Shown: positions 23,946-31,068 of the stretch, in pieces
How positions within the stretch are numbered: position 1 is the stretch's first letter
How the letters are laid out: the number at the start of each line of letters is the position of its first letter
Source of the DNA: a virus
Reading direction: 5' to 3' (one strand)
Virus record (IMG/VR): IMGVR_UViG_3300035086_000060
Coordinates: 1 to 43,311 of that record
DNA: 43,311 nucleotides
Position numbers and translations under genes: made by a program
Notes under the pieces: generated by a model
What the model was told of the DNA's origin: nothing
The model's database searches: none
What the model saw: the letters and a program-made list of their open reading frames with translations, nothing else

Positions 23946-24427
23946 CAGTCGCACCCGGGCCCGATCTCGCCGCTGTTGTGCGGAGCCGTGAAATCCTGCC
24001 ACCGGCGCCAGCCGGCCGGGCAATGAAAGCCCCAGTCGCGCACGCGCGGACCGGTAATGAACAACGAGAGGCTCGGCCCGGCTGTGAGCTCGACGCGGTG
24101 CGCAGACCGAGGGCCGCGGAACTTGAGATCGCCAGCCACGTATCTCTTCCGCTGATGGATGCCGCCTTGTGGAATTGTGTGCTCGGTGTATTCGCCCTGC
24201 AGCAGCAACGAGCAATTCATCCACGGATGATCATGCAAGGCGCGATCGTCGTCAGAGCGAATAAACCTATGCAGATATACATTGAAAAACCTGTTTCTCG
24301 GGATGACAAACCAGCGGCGCATGTAATCGTCGCCGGGTTTTCCGATGATAAAATCCGGCCGCCATTCGCGCTCCATCCGAAGCATGCGACCAGCGATCCA
24401 TTTGACGATACGATCTGGTGCTTTCAT
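23945..24427 (-). CDS. Cupin-like protein
   Basis: 160 residues. YLHRFIRSDDDRALHDHPWMNCSLLLQGEYTEH contains the HxH...E cupin metal set (H65, H67, E79), and HRVELTAGPSLSLFITGP is the second cupin strand pair. The pattern 'FIRSD.DRALHDHPW....LLL.G.Y.E' is widespread in phages with no proven function; a metal-dependent oxygenase or isomerase is possible. Coupled to the MT-A70 gene by a four-base overlap. Confidence 0.65.
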   Translation of the reverse strand: MKAPDRIVKWIAGRMLRMEREWRPDFIIGKPGDDYMRRWFVIPRNRFFNVYLHRFIRSDDDRALHDHPWMNCSLLLQGEYTEHTIPQGGIHQRKRYVAGDLKFRGPRSAHRVELTAGPSLSLFITGPRVRDWGFHCPAGWRRWQDFTAPHNSGEIGPGCD

Positions 24428-25482
24428 GCGGCCTCAGTGGACTTTTCGAGTATTTCGCCGGTTTCAGGGTCGACAACCTCATTACCCCAGGCATCCCATC
24501 CAGGCCGCGCCGCTCCGCGCCGATTAAGCTCGATCTTAGGTATTGTCGGATACCATGTTTCGATCAGTTTTAGCACCTCTTCCGGCTTGGCCGAGTGCTC
24601 GCCGCTGGGCGCGTCGATCACCGATTCGGGTTGAGTGCCCATGGCCGGAGCCGGGATCGCACCGCGCGTTCCGACTAGCAACAACTCGTGCACCGATCGG
24701 AACCAGTATCCGGTACCGATGCGCGACTTCCGCCAGATCGCTTGCGATTTATAGTCGAAGCCCCAAGCGCCCATGACTACGAGCGCGTGCGGCATCATCG
24801 GTCCGGTTGCCCACAGGAAAAGAACGCAGTCTCGGGCCGCGATTGAGGGCACGTCGCGCGCCGCGATCACCTCTGTGCATGAGGTGGGATAGTGGTTGTC
24901 GGGCGCGCGGTCCATGCCGGTCTCGCGCGACCACGGTTCGAAACGCCACTCCGGATCCGCAAGGATCACGCCGTATTTTCGCTTGGGCAGCGAGCATTGC
25001 ATCGCGCCGAGCACGCGCTCGTGATTCGCTCGGCGTTCCTGCTTGGTCGCGGTCGAAACGTCCTTGAGCACGTCGACTGCGCCTCGAGCGATGATGCGTT
25101 CGCGCTGGCGGCCCATCATGGCCTCAAATGCCTGCGCGGAAATTGATGCTTTCTTTTGAGCTCTACTTGAAAGATTCTTCTTTATTTTCAAGTCTGATAG
25201 CGTGATCGGAGGAGGGGAAACCGGTCCGTTGCCCGGACCGGTTTTCGGGCGCCCGCCGCGCGCGAGGCCATATGTCTCCTTTTGGGCCAGCAGCAAGAGA
25301 CCGAGTTCCCGTTCCGCTCGCTCTCTGATGTCGATCGCGTCGGCCTCCATCCCGGTGTTTCCGGCCTGTTCCGCGTAGAGGCGAGCGCGGGCCGCCCAAT
25401 CCAGAATGCTCTTGACCTCGTCAATGCCCTTTGCCTCCGCAAGAGCGGCGCGCGCGGCGTCGTAGCGGAGGAGGGAGGTCAT
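24424..25482 (-). CDS. MT-A70 family DNA N6-adenine methyltransferase
   Basis: 352 residues. The C-terminal catalytic domain carries VILADPEWRFEPWS (Asp176-Pro-Glu-Trp179), the MT-A70 DPPW motif with Glu in place of the second Pro. It continues HYPT, VLFLWATGPMMPHAL and GEHSAKPEEVLKLIETWYP, all typical. The N-terminal ~110 residues are helical (AARARLYAEQAGNTGMEADAIDIRERAERELG), a common fusion in phage and prophage members. Probably protects phage DNA or marks it for regulation. The DPEW variant is seen in related alphaproteobacterial phage enzymes to my knowledge. Confidence 0.85.
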   Translation of the reverse strand: MTSLLRYDAARAALAEAKGIDEVKSILDWAARARLYAEQAGNTGMEADAIDIRERAERELGLLLLAQKETYGLARGGRPKTGPGNGPVSPPPITLSDLKIKKNLSSRAQKKASISAQAFEAMMGRQRERIIARGAVDVLKDVSTATKQERRANHERVLGAMQCSLPKRKYGVILADPEWRFEPWSRETGMDRAPDNHYPTSCTEVIAARDVPSIAARDCVLFLWATGPMMPHALVVMGAWGFDYKSQAIWRKSRIGTGYWFRSVHELLLVGTRGAIPAPAMGTQPESVIDAPSGEHSAKPEEVLKLIETWYPTIPKIELNRRGAARPGWDAWGNEVVDPETGEILEKSTEAA

Positions 25483-25847
25483 CGATTCGCGATCTCAAGA
25501 AGGACATCAGCGTGGCACGGAGCGAGCGCGCTGCACCAGCATGCGAGATTTTTTCCGGCGATATGTTCGCGCACGAACGGCCAGATTGCCTCATCTTTGC
25601 CGATGCAGCCACGGAAGCGCCGCACGGCCGTCTCGGCGTCATCGCAGACAAATTCGGGGTGCTTAAAGTCCCAACCCCAGCGACGAATGATCTTTCGATC
25701 ACAAGGCTCGCCGATCCGGAAAGGATTGCCGAACAGCGTCGTCCTGTCGACTTTCACTGCCGCTAAGCCATTTACCGCCCGCGAATGAGCCTGGAGGTTG
25801 AAACCTTTGTGGCGGGAAAGTTGAAGGCGGATGGGTGCATGACTCAT
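25479..25847 (-). CDS. DUF4326 domain protein
   Basis: 122 residues from ATG 25847, chosen for its four-base overlap with the preceding small gene. IRLQLSRHKGFNLQAHS, then VDRTTLFGNPFRIG and LACWCSALAPCHADVLLEIAN are the two blocks of DUF4326 ('v.v...r.....yiGRps.fGNPf' and 'l.CwC.p..CHgdvl'). The CWC...CH cysteines and histidine may bind metal. Function unknown; frequently found with phage DNA-modification genes, as here. Confidence 0.8.
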   Translation of the reverse strand: MSHAPIRLQLSRHKGFNLQAHSRAVNGLAAVKVDRTTLFGNPFRIGEPCDRKIIRRWGWDFKHPEFVCDDAETAVRRFRGCIGKDEAIWPFVREHIAGKNLACWCSALAPCHADVLLEIANR

Positions 25848-26020
25848 TTCACGCGTTCCCCATTCTGCGTCACCAACTTCGGCCGCGAGCGTTCTGGCGC
25901 GCAGCCCATCCGCGTCGCAACGTGATAGGCGAAATTCTCGGCTGACACCTGCGATTTCCAATCCAAATCCATCGGATGCGGATGCGGCACCCAAGGAAGA
26001 TTTAGGACAGTCGCGGTCAT
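25844..26020 (-). CDS. Hypothetical 58-residue protein
   Basis: ATG 26020 to TGA 25844, overlapping the DUF4326 start as ATGA. Product MTATVLNLPWVPHPHPMDLD continues WKSQVSAENFAYHVATRMGC and ends in a basic tail. The coupling supports translation. No family recognised; it is probably the first gene after the 26021-26209 leader. Confidence 0.55.
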   Translation of the reverse strand: MTATVLNLPWVPHPHPMDLDWKSQVSAENFAYHVATRMGCAPERSRPKLVTQNGERVK

Positions 26021-26040
26021 CAGGGTTTTTCCGGTGACAG

Positions 26041-26157
26041 ATTATAGTTGGATAGGTGCAACCCGGCCCGCCAATGCTATTGCCGGGTCACTCCCATCTC
26101 ATGCAACAAGTAAAGGGGCTATGTTGTGAGTACGTGCAGACACCTTAGCACCTCCTT
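26041..26157 (-). promoter_or_regulatory. Leader-like region: short SD-preceded peptide, GC hairpin, TATAAT
   Basis: On the minus strand AAGGAGG (26157-26151) is followed at ideal spacing by GTG 26143 and a 14-codon frame (VSARTHNIAPLLVA) stopping at 26099. Next comes an ACCCGGC/GCCGGGT stem (26088-26061) and a TATAAT box (26046-26041) before the gene at 26020. This looks like a translated leader or a secondary promoter. No T-tract follows the stem, so classic attenuation is not shown. Confidence 0.35.
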
Positions 26158-26209
26158 GTTAGCAACCCCGGCGGCGGCACCGGGTCTGCTGCAGCCTTGC
26201 GGCTAAAAC

Positions 26210-26383
26210 CTAACCGAGAATGTACGCGGCCGCGGCGCCGATCAGCGCCCACAGCGTGAGCGAAACGATCGCCCATCCGGCCAACAAATAGCCGAACGGA
26301 AAGCCGCGTGAGCGAGGTTTCAGGGATTTGGGCGCGACACGCGGCGCCCGAGCTCGGCGCGTCGGAAAGGCGATGACGGTCAT
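26210..26383 (-). CDS. Small single-pass membrane protein
   Basis: 57 residues from ATG 26383, which overlaps the repressor's stop (ATGA). Basic N-terminus MTVIAFPTRRARAPRVAPKS precedes one membrane segment (YLLAGWAIVSLTLWALIGAAAAYIL) at the C-terminus, predicted N-in. Co-transcribed with the Cro-like gene, so it may act in lysogeny or superinfection control; function unknown. Confidence 0.6.
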   Translation of the reverse strand: MTVIAFPTRRARAPRVAPKSLKPRSRGFPFGYLLAGWAIVSLTLWALIGAAAAYILG

Positions 26384-26598
26384 TCTGCCGCCTCCTTCAA
26401 TTTTCGCATGTTCCACAGCGAACGCGTTGCCTTCTTACCTACTCGCTCGAGCGCCTCCGTCAGCGCCACGAAAGTGTCGGCGGGAAACCGGCCGGCGGCA
26501 CGCCAATTCGAGACCCGCGTGGGCTTGAACCCCAGGATTTTGGCCGTCGCGCTGGTTCCGCCGAGCGCATCGATAACCTCGTCGACCGTTTCCAACAT
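26380..26598 (-). CDS. Cro/CI-like helix-turn-helix repressor
   Basis: 72 residues. VDEVIDALGGTSATAKILGFKPTRVSNWRAAGRFPADTF is a Cro-like HTH ('lGG...vA..lg.....Vs.W...g.iP'), followed by ALTEALERVGKKATRSLW. Lies at the divergence point between the leftward and rightward blocks, beside three operator-like dyads; likely switches early transcription. No strong ribosome binding site before ATG 26598, so translation may be weak or leaderless. Confidence 0.78.
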   Translation of the reverse strand: MLETVDEVIDALGGTSATAKILGFKPTRVSNWRAAGRFPADTFVALTEALERVGKKATRSLWNMRKLKEAAE

Positions 26599-26609
26599 GT
26601 TCGAAATCT

Positions 26610-26626
26610 ATTCAACTTTTTTGAAT
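26610..26626. promoter_or_regulatory. Operator-like dyad O1
   Basis: ATTCAA-CTTTT-TTGAAT, a perfect 6-bp inverted repeat with 5-bp spacer, 12 bp upstream of the repressor start. It has the same spacing and similar arms to O2 and O3, so it may mediate autoregulation. Confidence 0.55.
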
Positions 26627-26670
26627 TGCGCAATAGCATGACGATTCAATCACCGATCACGAAAACGTGA

Positions 26671-26689
26671 ATTCCAACTTTCTTGGAAT
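26671..26689. promoter_or_regulatory. Operator-like dyad O2
   Basis: ATTCCAA-CTTTC-TTGGAAT, a perfect 7-bp inverted repeat with 5-bp spacer. The right arm contains a possible rightward -35 (TTGGAA, 26683-26688). A smaller TCACG-AAAA-CGTGA dyad adjoins at 26657-26670. Confidence 0.65.
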
Positions 26690-26697
26690 GGGAGCAC

Positions 26698-26716
26698 AGT
26701 CCAATTTAGTTGGACT
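26698..26716. promoter_or_regulatory. Operator-like dyad O3
   Basis: AGTCCAA-TTTAG-TTGGACT, perfect 7-bp arms with 5-bp spacer, 27 bp centre to centre from O2. TTTAGT at 26706-26711 is a possible -10. O2 and O3 share the core TCCAA-N5-TTGGA and would block the rightward early promoter when bound. Confidence 0.65.
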
Positions 26717-26733
26717 TGTTTCACATGAAACAA
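26716..26733. promoter_or_regulatory. parS-like palindrome
   Basis: TTGTTTCACATGAAACAA: the inner 16 bases match the bacterial parS consensus TGTTTCACGTGAAACA at 15 positions. It sits 20 bp before the first rightward gene. It may bind host ParB or be an operator of another regulator. Confidence 0.5.
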
Positions 26734-26753
26734 CAAGACGTGAGGGGGATACC

Positions 26754-26954
26754 ATGTCCGTCATAGCCTACCCGCCATTGCAGCCCTACGAGCGCACGCC
26801 GCTTGCTGCGCTGCAACAGGAACTCGGTCAATGGGAATGGCTGCTCGATGCCGCGAACGGGGAGCGCTGGGACGATCACCGCGGCATAATGGCCCATCGC
26901 GACCAGTGCGCGGCCGAACTCGCGCGACGGCAGAGCGCCGGGAGGGCAACATGA
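26754..26954 (+). CDS. First gene of rightward early block, hypothetical
   Basis: 66 residues from ATG 26754 with GAGGGGG upstream. MSVIAYPPLQPYERTPLAAL is followed by a helical region QQELGQWEWLLDAANGERWDDHRGIMAHRDQCAAEL. No family recognised. As the first gene under the O2/O3 operators it is a candidate early regulatory or anti-host protein. The next gene starts on its stop (ATGA). Confidence 0.65.
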   Translation: MSVIAYPPLQPYERTPLAALQQELGQWEWLLDAANGERWDDHRGIMAHRDQCAAELARRQSAGRAT

Positions 26955-27091
26955 CCGATCCGCTCCCGAACCCGTTTCTCACCTATCCGCCCAAGCCGAA
27001 GGTCGTGGCGCCGTCCAGGCCCGCCAAGCCCGCGACCAAGAAGGTGAAGCGATCCCGCCGGCCGCCGCGCAAGAGGAGACAATCCCGATGA
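26951..27091 (+). CDS. Small Pro/Lys/Arg-rich protein
   Basis: 46 residues. N-terminal MTDPLPNPFLTYPPKPKVVA and a very basic tail (KKVKRSRRPPRKRRQSR) suggest nucleic-acid binding. Overlaps both neighbours by four bases. No family recognised. Confidence 0.55.
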   Translation: MTDPLPNPFLTYPPKPKVVAPSRPAKPATKKVKRSRRPPRKRRQSR

Positions 27092-27393
27092 ATTTCGAGC
27101 CAATCGCCAAGCGTTCCGTCGTCGTTGACGGCCACAAGACGTCGATCAGCGTCGAGAAATGCTTTTGGGACGAGCTCAGGCGAATCGCCGCCGACCGCGA
27201 CCTCGCCATCGGCGAGTTTGTAGGCGAGATCGCCGACCACCATCCCGCGAACCTCTCTTCTGCCCTTCGGCAGGTCGTACTGGCTGACCTGCTGAGCGCG
27301 CGAGCATCATTGTCGCCCCCTGTGCTCGCGCCTGGCGCCCCTGCGGCTGCACTCACCCGGCCGCAGGGGTTGCCTTCCGATGGCGGAGAGTAA
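27088..27393 (+). CDS. Ribbon-helix-helix domain protein
   Basis: 101 residues. PIAKRSVVVDGHKTSISVEKCFWDELRRIAADRDLAIGEFVGEIAD is a complete RHH_4-type ribbon-helix-helix: a beta strand with K-T-S-I-S-V then two helices. Known members are DNA-binding regulators. The Ala/Pro-rich C-terminus (ARASLSPPVLAPGAPAAALT) looks disordered. Likely an early transcription regulator. Confidence 0.8.
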   Translation: MNFEPIAKRSVVVDGHKTSISVEKCFWDELRRIAADRDLAIGEFVGEIADHHPANLSSALRQVVLADLLSARASLSPPVLAPGAPAAALTRPQGLPSDGGE

Positions 27394-27396
27394 GGC

Positions 27397-27648
27397 ATGG
27401 CACCTCCGCGCAAGATTTTCACCGTCGAGCAGCGCCGTGCGGTCGGGCGCGCCAAACAGGCGAGATATGCCGAAAACTACAAGGGCATGTCCCACGGTCA
27501 CATCATGGCGATTCCGAAACCGACGCTCGAGATGATGACGGAGCGCGAGTTTGCGCTCGGCGCGCCGCGCACGCTTTCCCAAGAGCTCTGCGGCGACCCC
27601 CTGCGCGGTCGGTCGGCACTCGACAAAATGCGAGTCTGCGCGCCATGA
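27397..27648 (+). CDS. Conserved hypothetical phage/prophage protein
   Basis: 83 residues starting MAPPRKIFTVEQRRAVGRAK. The C-terminal PRTLSQELCGDPLRGRSALD is a recurring motif ('TL.QE..GDPpRGRSAL') of small proteins in rhizobial phages and prophages; the first half is basic. Function unknown. GGCATGGCACC places the start three bases after the previous stop. Confidence 0.6.
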   Translation: MAPPRKIFTVEQRRAVGRAKQARYAENYKGMSHGHIMAIPKPTLEMMTEREFALGAPRTLSQELCGDPLRGRSALDKMRVCAP

Positions 27649-27715
27649 TCATGGTCAACACGTCACTGCATCCATGACCTATTACAACGAGGCTTCAAAC
27701 CAAAGGAACCTATCA

Positions 27716-28111
27716 ATGCGCTGCTGGGCTTTATTTCCTCTGACGTATATCGTCTGCGCCATGCTGACGTTTGCGTGGATTTATGATGACGGCTGGAGCG
27801 ACGATCAATACCACCAAACGGATCGACAATTCAGCAGTTTCGCCGGCGCCGTGAGTTGGCCGATCTATTGGTCCGGAAAGGGCGCGCTATACGTCGTCCG
27901 GGCAGCCAAGACCGGGTCAAAATCCGCAAAGGCATGCATGGATGCAGATGGCAATTCATGGGCGCCGGAGGACGGCGTCTGCCGTTTCAAGCGCAAGGAG
28001 TCGAGTGTCCGACCCGAGATGGGAAATAACTTCACCGCCAGTTCCGCAATTGCTGGGATGGTGTGCCAAGTAAACACTGGCGGCGTCACGCTCTGCACCA
28101 CAAGACCTTAG
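27716..28111 (+). CDS. Membrane-anchored or secreted hypothetical protein
   Basis: 131 residues from ATG 27716, chosen because AAAGGA precedes it and it begins a hydrophobic segment (MRCWALFPLTYIVCAMLTFA). The rest has a second hydrophobic stretch (FAGAVSWPIYWSGKGALYVV) and four cysteines (ACMDADG, GVCRFKR, GMVCQV, TLCTTRP), suggesting an exported domain. An upstream ATG at 27674 is possible but lacks a ribosome site. Confidence 0.55.
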   Translation: MRCWALFPLTYIVCAMLTFAWIYDDGWSDDQYHQTDRQFSSFAGAVSWPIYWSGKGALYVVRAAKTGSKSAKACMDADGNSWAPEDGVCRFKRKESSVRPEMGNNFTASSAIAGMVCQVNTGGVTLCTTRP

Positions 28112-28143
28112 CGATCCAACCATACGGAAACGGAGAACACGCC

Positions 28144-28242
28144 ATGATGGAATTTCTCTATGCGGCGCTGATCGTCGTCGCCATCGGATCTGCCGGCATC
28201 TTCATCGGGTGGCGCGTCGTCAAGTTCATGACGGCGAACTGA
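28144..28242 (+). CDS. 32-residue membrane peptide
   Basis: ATG 28144 preceded by GGAG at good spacing. The product is almost entirely one hydrophobic helix (FLYAALIVVAIGSAGIFIGW) with basic C-terminal flank. Probably a real miniprotein, like the neighbouring tiny genes; function unknown. Confidence 0.5.
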   Translation: MMEFLYAALIVVAIGSAGIFIGWRVVKFMTAN

Positions 28243-28244
28243 CC

Positions 28245-28430
28245 ATGTGGCTGCTCGTATGGCTCTGCGCATCCTGCGGCGCGTTCCAGCCGCCTGGCGA
28301 CCTGATGCCGCCGACGCTCATGCCGACGCATGGCGCGTGTATGGCGCTGCTGCACAGCGAGTGGATCAAGGTCGATGCGCGCGTGCTGCATCTCGAGCCG
28401 GCGTGCGTGCCGCTTACGTGGGACATCTGA
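28245..28430 (+). CDS. Small exported Cys-containing hypothetical protein
   Basis: 61 residues beginning two bases after the previous stop: MWLLVWLCASCGAFQPPGDL, a short hydrophobic start with C8 and C11 that could be a signal or lipobox-like segment, then a soluble part with further cysteines (HGACMALL, EPACVPL). Function unknown. Confidence 0.45.
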   Translation: MWLLVWLCASCGAFQPPGDLMPPTLMPTHGACMALLHSEWIKVDARVLHLEPACVPLTWDI

Positions 28431-28447
28431 CGAGAGGAGATCACTGG

Positions 28448-28777
28448 ATGAGCACGCCGCCGCTTTTGCGTAAGATGAATGAGAGACAGGTTGGCGAACT
28501 CGTCATCTACAACCGGCGCATCATCGAGCCGCTCAGTCAATGTTGCGTTGCACATAGTTTCCCGAATAACGACAAAGCCGCCGCGGCGGCCGCGGCAATG
28601 AACGAAGTGGCGGATTGGTTTGGTATCATCAAGACGCGAGCGGAAGGCGGTCGGCCTAATTGCCAGGATGAACTTGAGCGCATTGCGATCGCCAATGGGG
28701 GAAAGCTAGGGGATGGCGCCGGACAAGAAACCTATGACCGCTGCACATCCGTAGTGCAGCGAAAAGAGCAACTATAG
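28448..28777 (+). CDS. Hypothetical helical protein
   Basis: 109 residues from ATG 28448 with GAGGAG upstream. Sequence MSTPPLLRKMNERQVGELVI, then a poly-Ala helix (DKAAAAAAAMNEVADWFGI) and an acidic end. Codon usage and the ribosome site support it; a longer upstream reading overlaps the preceding gene. No family recognised. Confidence 0.55.
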   Translation: MSTPPLLRKMNERQVGELVIYNRRIIEPLSQCCVAHSFPNNDKAAAAAAAMNEVADWFGIIKTRAEGGRPNCQDELERIAIANGGKLGDGAGQETYDRCTSVVQRKEQL

Positions 28778-28792
28778 GGAAACAGCAGACCC

Positions 28793-28963
28793 ATGAACGA
28801 CGCCGAACTATTGAAGGAAACCGCCGCGGCCCGCCGCGCCGCTCACGACGCCCCCAAGGGCGACAACGGATCGCGCGCCTGGGCGGATCGCTCAAACGAT
28901 TGGATGCGGCTCGCGGCTGAAGTCGATCGCCGCGGGCTTAAGCAGCCGGAGATTTCCCGATGA
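28793..28963 (+). CDS. Hypothetical 56-residue protein
   Basis: ATG 28793 to TGA 28963. MNDAELLKETAAARRAAHDA continues to WADRSNDWMRLAAEVDRRGLK: helical and charged, likely soluble. Overlaps the next gene by four bases (ATGA). No family recognised. Confidence 0.5.
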   Translation: MNDAELLKETAAARRAAHDAPKGDNGSRAWADRSNDWMRLAAEVDRRGLKQPEISR

Positions 28964-29139
28964 CAGATATGCAGACCAACAGAATGAGCGAAGCGCGCAT
29001 GTCGCGTATCTTTGGTTTCGGTTATGGCATTTTTGCCGGCGCCGGAATAACGCTTGCAGCGACGGGAGATCCTTTGGCCCTCATTGCCACCGGCGTAGCC
29101 GTCGTTTGCTGCGTCATCTCCAGCGTGAAATTTGATTAG
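28960..29139 (+). CDS. Small two-pass membrane protein
   Basis: 59 residues. Two hydrophobic segments (FGFGYGIFAGAGITLAAT and ALIATGVAVVCCVISSV) separated by GDP. Overlaps the previous stop. Reminiscent of small holin-like or inner-membrane phage proteins, but lies outside the lysis cassette; function unknown. Confidence 0.5.
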   Translation: MTDMQTNRMSEARMSRIFGFGYGIFAGAGITLAATGDPLALIATGVAVVCCVISSVKFD

Positions 29140-29168
29140 GGCGCGTCAGTGGATCAGGAGAAATCAGG

Positions 29169-29498
29169 ATGAGCAATTGGGGGAACTGTCCGCTCTGTCG
29201 CGAATACGATATTTTGAGCGGAAGTCGGTTTTTGATCCATCGCTGCAAGCCGGCGTGGGAATGCCGGATGGAAACAGATGATGCCGATGACTGGCGAACG
29301 GTCCATGCTGGTGATGACGAAACTGCCGCGGAGAAGTTTGCGGAAGAACGCGACCGCGACAGCGGGGATTACCCAATCCTCAATAGTGGAGGTGATGAAT
29401 ACTACATCTTTGTGCGCAAGCCCGGCGAGACTGAGGTGACAAAGTTTGCCGTCTCTGCGGAGAGTATTCCGCACTATTCTGCCGTAGTTACCGACTGA
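29169..29498 (+). CDS. Hypothetical zinc-ribbon-like protein
   Basis: 109 residues preceded by CAGGAGAAATCAGG. NCPLCREYD and a later HRCKPAWECR provide CPxC and further cysteines, a degenerate zinc-ribbon. The C-terminal part (YYIFVRKPGETEVTKFAVSAES) is beta-rich and resembles small phage proteins with 'V......W.v' repeats. No specific function. Confidence 0.55.
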   Translation: MSNWGNCPLCREYDILSGSRFLIHRCKPAWECRMETDDADDWRTVHAGDDETAAEKFAEERDRDSGDYPILNSGGDEYYIFVRKPGETEVTKFAVSAESIPHYSAVVTD

Positions 29499-29528
29499 TC
29501 CGCATATGGCCCGTCAACGGATAAATAA

Positions 29529-30140
29529 ATGCGCGTCCTGATCGCCTGCGAATTTTCTGGTGTGGTGCGTGAGGCTTTTCGTGCTCTCGGCCATGACGCT
29601 TGGTCATGCGATCTCTTACCCGCGGAAGATGGTAGCCCCTATCATCATCAGCTAGATGCGATCGACGTTATCCTGTGGACCACAGGAGGTGAATGGCGCA
29701 ACGAGCGCAGCGCATGGGATCTCATGATCGCGCATCCGCCATGCACCCATCTGGCGGTCAGCGGAGCCCGCTGGTTCAAAGAAAAACAGACCGAGCAGGC
29801 CGACGCGCTCGCATTCGTCCGCGCGCTCCTTGGCGCCCCTATTGAACGCATCGCTCTGGAAAACCCGATCAGCATCATCTCGTCGCGCATCCGAAAGCCA
29901 GACCAGATCGTGCAACCATGGATGTTTGGGCACGGAGAGACCAAGGCGACATGCTTGTGGCTCAAAGGACTGCCGTTGTTGAAACCTACCAATATTGTAG
30001 AAGGGAGGTCTCCGAGAATCCATTGGATGTCGCCGGGGCCGGAGCGCGGGAGAGAGCGAAGCCGCACCCTACCGGGCATCGCCGCAGCTATGGCGGCACA
30101 ATGGTCCAACGTGAACTCGTCAACAAACTCAGGAGAATGA
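29529..30140 (+). CDS. DNA cytosine methyltransferase-like protein
   Basis: 203 residues. MRVLIACEFSGVVREAFRALGHDAWSCDLLP is the SAM-binding start of phage C5-methyltransferase-like proteins. MIAHPPCTHLAVSGARWF holds the Pro-Cys motif (P71-C72) where C5-MTases have the catalytic PC. IALENPIS (108-115) matches the ENV/ENP motif. It is shorter than canonical Dcm-type enzymes and lacks an obvious target-recognition domain, so it may be a reduced or divergent enzyme. Probably part of anti-restriction modification. Confidence 0.7.
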   Translation: MRVLIACEFSGVVREAFRALGHDAWSCDLLPAEDGSPYHHQLDAIDVILWTTGGEWRNERSAWDLMIAHPPCTHLAVSGARWFKEKQTEQADALAFVRALLGAPIERIALENPISIISSRIRKPDQIVQPWMFGHGETKATCLWLKGLPLLKPTNIVEGRSPRIHWMSPGPERGRERSRTLPGIAAAMAAQWSNVNSSTNSGE

Positions 30141-30141
30141 G

Positions 30142-30345
30142 ATGACCAAGAAATCAGATACTCTTTTGGTGGCGGAAAATACAGCAGATGAATTCCGGCA
30201 GTCCGCCCGTGAAGTGGCTGCTGCATGGTGCAATTTGTCTAACAGAGCCCTCCTTGCGGGGATAGAAATCCGAGTCACGTTTTATACGGCGCCAGACGGG
30301 AGGCTTCAAACAATCGAGCCCCTACTCTCCAAAGTTATTCGGTAA
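30142..30345 (+). CDS. Hypothetical protein
   Basis: 67 residues starting one base after the methyltransferase stop, with AGGAGAATGAG upstream. MTKKSDTLLVAENTADEFRQ gives an alpha/beta small domain ending in FYTAPDGRLQTIEPLL. No family recognised. Confidence 0.5.
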   Translation: MTKKSDTLLVAENTADEFRQSAREVAAAWCNLSNRALLAGIEIRVTFYTAPDGRLQTIEPLLSKVIR

Positions 30346-30367
30346 ATTTTCGTCGGGAGATTGAGCG

Positions 30368-30526
30368 ATGCAACGAATAATCGATTCATCGGCATGGACG
30401 GGGCGCCAGCCGCGACCGAAAAGGTTCTTTGTGAACTTCACGGTCGACATAGCAGAGCCGCGAGGGCTGTGGTTTTGGGGTGATGATTTCAAATTCGTCA
30501 CGGCCCGCATAACCGGGTTTTGGTGA
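30368..30526 (+). CDS. Hypothetical 52-residue protein
   Basis: ATG 30368 is preceded by the recurring leader TCGGGAGATTGA (also before 32423 and, shorter, before 32665). Product MQRIIDSSAWTGRQPRPKRF then beta-rich FVNFTVDIAEPRGLWFWGDD. Function unknown. Confidence 0.5.
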   Translation: MQRIIDSSAWTGRQPRPKRFFVNFTVDIAEPRGLWFWGDDFKFVTARITGFW

Positions 30527-30549
30527 GCTTTCGTCACTGGATACGGATC

Positions 30550-31047
30550 ATGCCTAACCACTATCTCGAAAACGACGCAGTGATTTCGGAGTGCGGCAAA
30601 TATCGTTACCTACTGCGCCGCGCTTGGGATCACGCGAAGCCGCGCGCGCTGTTCATCATGCTCAATCCGTCGACCGCAGACGCGCGCGCGGATGACGCCA
30701 CGATCCGATCTTGCGTGCGTCTCGTGAGCGGTATCGGTTATGGAAGTATGGAGGTCGTCAATCTGTTCGCATGGCGCGCAACCGACCCAAAGGACTTGCC
30801 GACGCCCCCCTCCGCAGCCATTGGGCCGAACAACTCGCGCACCATAGAAGCGGCTGTCGTTCGATGCGATATGGCTATCTGCGCCTGGGGAGCCCATCCC
30901 TACGCCGCCAAGCACGCCCAGGGGGTTCTTGACATCATTCGGCTCAATCGCCCTGCTGCTTACTGCTTTGGCAAGACAAAGGCAGGGGCACCGAAGCATC
31001 CGCTTTACATCAAGAGCGGGACAGCGTTGGAAAGCTTCGGTCAGTGA
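30550..31047 (+). CDS. DUF1643 domain protein
   Basis: 165 residues from ATG 30550; an in-frame GTG at 30523 overlapping the previous stop is an alternative. ISECGKYRYLLRRAWD, then ALFIMLNPSTADARADDATIRSC and VVNLFAWRATDPKDL are the diagnostic DUF1643 blocks, followed by CAWGAHPYAAKHAQGVLD and FGKTKAGAPKHPLYI. DUF1643 has no confirmed activity; a nucleic-acid-related or glycosidase-like role is unproven. Confidence 0.82.
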   Translation: MPNHYLENDAVISECGKYRYLLRRAWDHAKPRALFIMLNPSTADARADDATIRSCVRLVSGIGYGSMEVVNLFAWRATDPKDLPTPPSAAIGPNNSRTIEAAVVRCDMAICAWGAHPYAAKHAQGVLDIIRLNRPAAYCFGKTKAGAPKHPLYIKSGTALESFGQ

Positions 31048-31068
31048 CTTCCTATGGTTGGATCAAAA

